Assembly (NCBI GenBank): GCA_902459845.2
Contig: CABPSV020000549.1
Coordinates: 1-13,674, forward strand
Direction: 5' to 3'
Origin: Hepatocystis sp. ex Piliocolobus tephrosceles
Lineage: Eukaryota > Apicomplexa > Aconoidasida > Haemosporida > Plasmodiidae
Length of the DNA stretch: 13,674 bases
Shown in pieces: positions 8,382 through 13,674 of this stretch. Position 1 is the stretch's first letter. Each line of letters opens with the position of its first letter. A model generated the notes under the pieces. It was not told the DNA's origin. It did no database searches and saw nothing but the letters and a program-made list of their open reading frames with translations. The position numbers and the translations under genes are program-made.

Positions 8382-9482
8382 ATGTTGCTATTTAACTTGA
8401 AAAATACAAAAAAAGAGAAAGATGGAAATAAATATACCCAATTTTATAAAAACAAATATCTTATAACAGGTGTGACTATGTTATCAATTTTATTCATTTT
8501 TCAATACAAATATCATGAAGCTTTATCAGTAAATAACAATCAAACAAGCGTATTATATAGTAGTAAACTATTTTGGGCACGTTTATTGTTTGGGAGAACA
8601 CGTAGTAGAATAACTGGTAGGATAATGTATACAGAAATTCCAACTCCTTTACGATTGTTTTTATTTAATTCGATAATAAAAACAATGGGTATAAATAAAG
8701 AAGAAATAAAATATCCATTGGAGTCTTATAAGTCTCTTGGAGATTTTTTTTCAAGATATATAAGAGAAGAAACTAGAGAAATTAAAAATGTAAGTGAACA
8801 TTCACTTGTTAGTCCTTGTGATGGTACTATAACTTATTTTGGAGAATTAAATTCTGATTATATTGGTAATGTTAAAGGTTTAAAATTTGAAATAAATAAA
8901 TTTTTAGGTTCAACAAAATTTGAAAAAAAACATAATGACGACAGTACAAAATTTTATTATGCTATTTTATATTTAAGTCCTAAAGAATATCACCATTTTC
9001 ATGCCCCTTTTAATTTTAAGTACAATATAAGACGACATATTTCAGGAGAGCTTTTCCCTGTATTTAATGGTATGTTTAAAATTATTAATAATTTATTTAA
9101 TATTAACGAAAGAGTTGTTTTATCTGGAGAATGGAAAGGAGGGAATGTTTATTATGTAGCTGTCAGTGCTTTTAATGTAGGTCACATACGTATAATTAAT
9201 GACAACGATTTAATGACAAATAATTATAGAGCACATTTGGTATATATGGGTGGTGATATTAATACCAAAAATTATGAAAATTATAATACTGTCGAGATAG
9301 GAGATGAAATAGGCGAATTTCGATTGGGTTCATCTATTGTACTAATTTTTGAGCATAAAAAAGATTTTAAATGGGATGTAATTAGTAATCAGAAAGTTTT
9401 TGTTGGTCAAAAATTAGGGGACTTAGCTAATTCAACAGGGTCTGAAACAAAGTTTATAAAAATTAGAAGCAGTTTGAATTGA
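8382..9482 (+). CDS. PSD: Phosphatidylserine decarboxylase proenzyme
   Basis: The enzyme removes the carboxyl group of phosphatidylserine to make phosphatidylethanolamine and CO2, using a pyruvoyl group formed from its own serine. The 366-residue ORF is close in length to the Plasmodium family. A single hydrophobic segment (about 27-40) after a basic N-terminus suggests a membrane anchor; the P. falciparum enzyme is reported in the ER. The catalytic domain covers about 60-345. By alignment with the characterised bacterial and P. knowlesi enzymes, the self-cleavage triad is D147 (SPCDG), H204 (YHHFHAP) and S317 (LGSS, 315-318). Cleavage between G316 and S317 would give a large beta chain and a small alpha chain of about 50 residues. 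Plasmodium relatives that I recall have VGSS; LGSS is close to the bacterial LGST. An in-frame TGA lies 21 nt before the ATG, supporting this start. It faces the COX5B-like gene tail to tail. Confidence 0.97.
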   Translation: MLLFNLKNTKKEKDGNKYTQFYKNKYLITGVTMLSILFIFQYKYHEALSVNNNQTSVLYSSKLFWARLLFGRTRSRITGRIMYTEIPTPLRLFLFNSIIKTMGINKEEIKYPLESYKSLGDFFSRYIREETREIKNVSEHSLVSPCDGTITYFGELNSDYIGNVKGLKFEINKFLGSTKFEKKHNDDSTKFYYAILYLSPKEYHHFHAPFNFKYNIRRHISGELFPVFNGMFKIINNLFNINERVVLSGEWKGGNVYYVAVSAFNVGHIRIINDNDLMTNNYRAHLVYMGGDINTKNYENYNTVEIGDEIGEFRLGSSIVLIFEHKKDFKWDVISNQKVFVGQKLGDLANSTGSETKFIKIRSSLN

Positions 9483-9519
9483 TCCCTTAATTTACATAGT
9501 ACCTAAAAACTAACGTTTT

Positions 9520-9561
<42 letters not shown>

Positions 9562-9706
9562 ATATTATAGTTAACTTGCGCTTATGTTTTTAAACATGTT
9601 TGTTTCAGAGTTTTTTTACACTTTCGAATTATAGCATATTCGAATTTTAAAACATTTAAACTTTAACATACTTTTATGTTGTCATGATGGCATACCCCAA
9701 GATGGG

Positions 9707-9755
<49 letters not shown>

Positions 9756-9806
9756 CAAAAAAAAGACAAAAAAAAGACAAAAAAAAGATATGTTTGGGGG
9801 GACGGG
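9707..9806. repeat. A47 run, GACAAAAAAAA repeats, G-rich patch
   Basis: Forty-seven A residues (9707-9753) are followed by GAC at 9754, 9765, 9776 and a GAT at 9787, an 11-bp period of the type GACAAAAAAAA. Next come six G residues (9796-9801) and GGG (9804-9806), the most G-rich spot in the spacers. Fewer than four G-tracts are present, so a quadruplex is not supported. Confidence 0.9.
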
Positions 9807-10574
9807 ATATGTGTTTTTTTTATATATAATGTGTATATTAACAAATATACTTTTTTTTTCCTATTTTGTGTATATTATAACTTAGTTAAATATAATTTTA
9901 TTTTTTATTTTTGGCTATTTTGAATTAATTAATTTTAAAAATTATATGTTTTTTTAATCTTTTATTTATAAATGATTTGTACACTACCGTTATAGAAATT
10001 ATACTTTTAGTTATTGTTCATAAAACCATATATAGATGTTTTATTAATAAAATACATTGCCATTGTTTACAGTTGTAAATTTATAACTATTTTTTCTTTT
10101 TTTAATGTATAAAAATTGGTGATATTTTTTATAAGATATTCCCAAAATATGCATTTGTTAAAATTATCGATGTATACATATAAACACATATATAAACGTT
10201 CTAATAGCGTTTACACATACCTCCCCCAACACAAACACATTTACAATATTTATCACATTGATCATACTTATTTTATGTATGAGAATTTTTTTTTTTTTTT
10301 ATTCAATTTTATTTATTTATCAACATAACACCTAATATTGTTTCGTTTATTTATTTTATATTCCTATAAAATTATATAACATAAGCCTTTTATAAAAAAA
10401 AAAAAATAATAAAAAAACAACATTTTTTTTAAAATAAACAGAAAAAAAATGTATTATATAATTATGTATGTAGATACATACGTATATGCACGTATACAAA
10501 TAAATCCACACATATGTATATGTGGAGGTGTGCTATTGTTATATGTAAGTCGAACTATACATATAAGCATATGT

Positions 10575-10646
10575 ACATATAAAACAAATGCATATATAAA
10601 ACAAATGCATATATAAAACAAATGCATATATAAAACAAATGTACAT
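10575..10646. repeat. 17-bp tandem repeat, four copies
   Basis: AAAACAAATG recurs at 10581, 10598, 10615 and 10632, a period of 17 with unit GCATATATAAAACAAAT. The outer copies diverge from GCAT to GTAC. It lies in the convergent spacer between PSD and the COX5B-like gene and has no coding potential. Confidence 0.92.
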
Positions 10647-10755
10647 ATTCAACACATGAGATAACTTCAATATTTGTGAGTTCACTTTTTCTTCACCAAA
10701 TCTTCTTTCTATTACATCTTCTAATTCTCCTTATTTTTATATTATAGTTGTATAA

Positions 10756-10855
<100 letters not shown>

Positions 10856-10869
10856 TATAATTAAATTTA

Positions 10870-11319
10870 TTAAGAGGAATCTACATTAGCAGTAGTTTTT
10901 GGTTTTTCATTTCCCCAAACACCTTGTATAAACAGTTTTCTATATGCTACATTACCTGTCGGCCAGCGAACATAATTATCGTCGTTATATATTTTCATAT
11001 TTTCTTCTATTAAATTTAAATCAAATACATCATCAACATCTGGGTCGTTAGGGAAAGGATCATTACCATCTTCTAACGAATATAACACTCGTACATGCAT
11101 AAATATTTGATCACATTCTCCACATCTATATAAAAAACCTTCACGACAACGAAAATACAATGGTACATGTTCGTTTTCACCTGTTCCACCAGTACAGCAA
11201 ACTACTCTTTCTGTATGTACACTCGGTACAAGTACAGGATTCTCTACTGTTCCAAAGGGTCCAACAAATGGTGACGATTTTAAATATTCATAAAATTCGA
11301 GTAGAGCCAACATATGTTC

Positions 11320-11368
<49 letters not shown>

Positions 11369-11865
11369 AACGCACGAGTTAGTAAAAATATGAGTTATTA
11401 CATTTGTCACTACATATGTCATAAGTATAAATATGCACGTATGTATATGTATATGTGTAAACATTTGAGGAGCCTTACTTGCATTCCTAAATCAATAGCT
11501 AATTGCTTATATGATTTTTTTATCAGTTTTTCATAATTTAATAAATTACTTTCACTTCTAATTTTCCAATACCAATAACTTTGTATAAAATCAAGAGTTT
11601 TTTTGTCACTTTTTAATATTTTATTTATATCCTCAGGAAAAGTATCTAACGGTAACTCATAGTCTTCTGGTAAAGTTCGAGCAAAATGCAAATATGTCCT
11701 TTTTTGTACTTTTTTTTTATCTAAGTCTGATACAATGGCTCCGGTTTTATATGTCATAGAATTAATAAATTTTGTTTTTGAGTAAACATTACAAATATTC
11801 CTTTTCCCCATACATTTATGGGTTTGTTGTACTGGTAATTTGCTTATTATACTTTTAAGTTTCAT
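10870..11865 (-). CDS. COX5B: Cytochrome c oxidase subunit 5B-like protein, two exons
   Basis: This is a nuclear-encoded subunit of mitochondrial respiratory complex IV with the COX5B zinc site. Exon 1 is 11865-11479 (129 codons); exon 2 is about 11322-10870 (150 codons), giving about 279 residues. Exon 1 starts with a basic, acid-poor stretch ([13 protein letters not shown]) suiting a mitochondrial presequence, and ends with AIDLGMQ at a GTAAGG donor in phase 0. Counting from the exon 2 methionine, [15 protein letters not shown] (30-43), C56 and YRCGEC (C64, C67) match the family zinc region; the CC then CxxC spacing is nearer plant COX5b (VGCPGG) than the animal CxC form. Residues 82-147 are an acidic tail with RWPTG. 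An in-frame TAA 21 nt upstream supports the ATG. Odd: no AG acceptor is present at the exon 2 junction. Two separate genes are unlikely, because exon 1 has no natural end and exon 2 no presequence. Confidence 0.87.
11323..11478 (-). other. COX5B-like intron with missing AG acceptor
   Basis: On the minus strand the intron opens with GTAAGG (GT at 11478-11477), has the perfect branch motif TACTAAC (plus-strand 11384-11378), and then a pyrimidine tract of 14 T, one C and 33 T. The next bases are AACGAACATATG, with the ATG in frame with exon 2. No AG lies between the tract and the conserved coding sequence, so the boundary at 11322/11323 is inferred from the reading frame and the tract end. Confidence 0.7.
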
Positions 11866-12775
11866 TTTGTTTTCAGATTGGATTTAAAAAAAAAAAAAAA
11901 AAATAAAAATAAAAAAAATAAAAAAAATAAAAAAATTATGTAAGCAACGTCCTACATGTAGTTTTGTACATAGGTGTATGTTTGTATATTGTATGTATAT
12001 ATATATACACAGTTACAGTTTGGTTAAGTGATGTTGAAAAAAGAATATGCAAAAAAAAAACTATAAAAAGTGTTTTGGCTCTTGAGCCGTATATAATTAA
12101 AAAAAATTAAAATTTTTTTAAATCAAATAACTAGATACATGAGAAAATTAATAATCACATGAGCAAATAAATGTATATAAATCTGATAAATAAGATGTAT
12201 AAATGAATGAGAAAATAACTTTGAATGTTACAAAGTAAGCGAGTTGTTTTTTCACAAGCCAAGTAAAAAAAAAAAAAAAAAAAAAATCTACATATTAAAG
12301 TTTACGTATTAAAATTTACGCATCAAAAATTTACGCATTAATGTCTACGTATTTGTACATGTTATAACATTAGGTTAATACACATGTAAAAATATGTATT
12401 TAAATGCGCAAAAACCTATACAAGTACATATAAACAAATATATTTATATATATTCATATATATATGTAAATATATAATTTTTTTGGTAAAAAGAAAAAGT
12501 GATTTTTATTTTTTTAAATCATTTTTTTATAAGTTTTTATTTTCTTTTGGTATGTATTATTCACATATATTTTATATATTGTATATACATTATATAAAAT
12601 TTACTTGTTGTGTATTTTATGCACATATATACCCAAATATGCCACATATACGACCTTTTCGTTTTTAATGTGTTTTGTAATATATGTCATACGATCATTT
12701 CTTTTTTTTTTTCTTTTTTTCACTTTGTATGAGTAATGAAAAAGTATAATGAAGATTAAATAAGAGGGAACAGAG

Positions 12776-12814
<39 letters not shown>

Positions 12815-12960
12815 TAAACTAGTGAAAACATTAAAAGAACAATTATAATCAATTATTATTAACCTAAAAACAAAAAAAATGCTCATAATATATTATATGT
12901 AAATATATACATATATAATGTATGCTTGTACATATTGATATATATGCCACTTTTTCTACC

Positions 12961-13058
12961 ATTTGTTTAAGCATTTATTTGTTTAAGCATTTATTTGTTT
13001 AAGCATTTATTTGTTTAAGCATTTATTTGTTTAAGCATTTATTTGTTTAAGCATTTAT
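12961..13058. repeat. 16-bp tandem array, six copies
   Basis: GTTTAAGCAT recurs at 12965, 12981, 12997, 13013, 13029 and 13045, an exact 16-base period with unit GTTTAAGCATTTATTT. The copies are identical until the last runs into TATATAA, suggesting recent amplification or active homogenisation. Confidence 0.96.
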
Positions 13059-13392
13059 ATAATTTTTTTATTTCTTTATTTTTTTTTACTAATTTTTTGG
13101 TTTGATCAAAAAATCTGGTGTTTTATTTTTCAACACACACGTTTATGTATGATGAATACGTTTGCTTTGTTCATTCCGTCGAAACATGTATACAAGTGCA
13201 CTTAAAATACCATCATTTGTTTTACACCATACATATATACGTACATATATACATATATATTTATTTATCTGCTACCTGATATTTATTTTATAGTGATATG
13301 ATAATTTTTATGTACACAATTTACTGATAATTATATGAAGTATATTACTTAGGAATACACTCGACACTCTTGTTTTTGTTGTATTTTTTTTT

Positions 13393-13674
13393 GTATATAT
13401 ATTTTTGTATATATATTTTTTTACGTATTTTTTTGTATATATATTTTTCTACGTATTTTTTTGTATATATATTTTTCTACGTATTTTTTTGTATATATAT
13501 TTTTCTACGTATTTTTTTGTATATATATTTTTCTACGTATTTTTTTGTATATATATTTTTCTACGTATTTTTTTGTATATATATTTTTCTACGTATTTTT
13601 TTGTATATATATTTTTCTACGTATTTTTTTGTATATATATTTTTCTACGTATTTTTTTGTATATATATTTTTCT
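13393..13674. repeat. 28-bp tandem array reaching the window end
   Basis: From 13407, GTATATATAT recurs every 28 bases (13407, 13435, 13463 and so on to 13631), followed in each unit by TTTTCTACG and a T-rich end. There are nine full copies plus a 16-base partial copy cut by the window end. The first copy has TTACG where the rest have CTACG; the others appear identical. A related half-unit at 13393 precedes the array. Its full length is unknown. Confidence 0.95.

Larger units (their letters stand above)
11866..13674. other. Right intergenic region upstream of COX5B-like gene
   Basis: No gene is seen on either strand. It carries the COX5B promoter and 5' leader at its left end, A/T runs (for example 12265-12286 and A32 at 12780-12811), a degenerate TTTACG-type repeat (about 12295-12352), a 16-bp array, and a 28-bp array reaching the window end. 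The open frames at about 12483 (+) and 12695 (-) are AT-rich or homopolymer products with no family resemblance. Confidence 0.75.

Noticed and set aside
9796..9806. G-quadruplex
   Set aside because: Only one G6 and one G3 tract nearby; four tracts are needed.
9684..9923. Lys-rich open frame after PSD
   Set aside because: Most of it is the A47 run and the GACAAAAAAAA repeat; the rest is AT-rich spacer.
10870..11865. Two separate minus-strand genes instead of one spliced gene
   Set aside because: The upstream frame runs past a good splice donor into non-conserved sequence, and the downstream frame begins inside the conserved COX5B region with no mitochondrial presequence; donor, branch motif and phase all fit one gene.
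12077..12088. Inverted repeat GGCTCTTGAGCC as a terminator or operator
   Set aside because: The 5-bp stem has only a 2-nt loop, has no poly(T) after it and stands alone; most likely chance.

Overview
The window is nuclear DNA of a malaria parasite (Plasmodium, species not resolved). Three proteins are close to Plasmodium family members. Codon use is strongly biased to A/T-ending codons. The DNA between genes is extremely AT-rich and full of long poly(A)/poly(T) runs, (TA)n microsatellites and short-unit tandem arrays. All three products are housekeeping proteins. I found no rRNA, tRNA, CRISPR array, transposon or prokaryotic-type system.

Layout. 1-618 is a left intergenic region with a 15-bp tandem array and TG/TATG microsatellites. 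619-3456 (+) is an intact single-exon gene for the replicative helicase subunit MCM4. 3457-8381 is 4.9 kb without a recognisable gene; it holds a graded 14-bp array, an A27/(AGT)n microsatellite block, a 26-bp repeat and a pyrimidine-rich (CTTT/CTAT/GTTT)n tract. 8382-9482 (+) is an intact phosphatidylserine decarboxylase gene (PSD). 9483-10869 is the convergent spacer, ending in a 97-nt poly(T) run. 10870-11865 (-) is a two-exon gene for a mitochondrial cytochrome c oxidase subunit of the COX5B zinc-site family. 11866-13674 is intergenic, with a 16-bp array and a 28-bp array that runs off the window end.

Function. MCM4 belongs to nuclear DNA replication, PSD to phosphatidylethanolamine synthesis in membranes, and COX5B to respiratory complex IV. 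They share no pathway, and their grouping is ordinary eukaryotic neighbourhood. PSD and COX5B face each other tail to tail, as I remember them doing on P. falciparum chromosome 9, whereas I remember MCM4 as a chromosome 13 gene there. The long gap between MCM4 and PSD is therefore a candidate synteny breakpoint or misjoin.

Points most worth checking: the COX5B intron has a good donor and a perfect TACTAAC branch motif, but no AG where the acceptor should be, next to a poly(T) run; a 97-nt genome-encoded poly(A) starts 15 nt after the COX5B stop codon; MCM4 has a Plasmodium-type insertion inside its zinc site and an acidic insert in the ATPase domain; and the tandem arrays show ordered changes of unit sequence.
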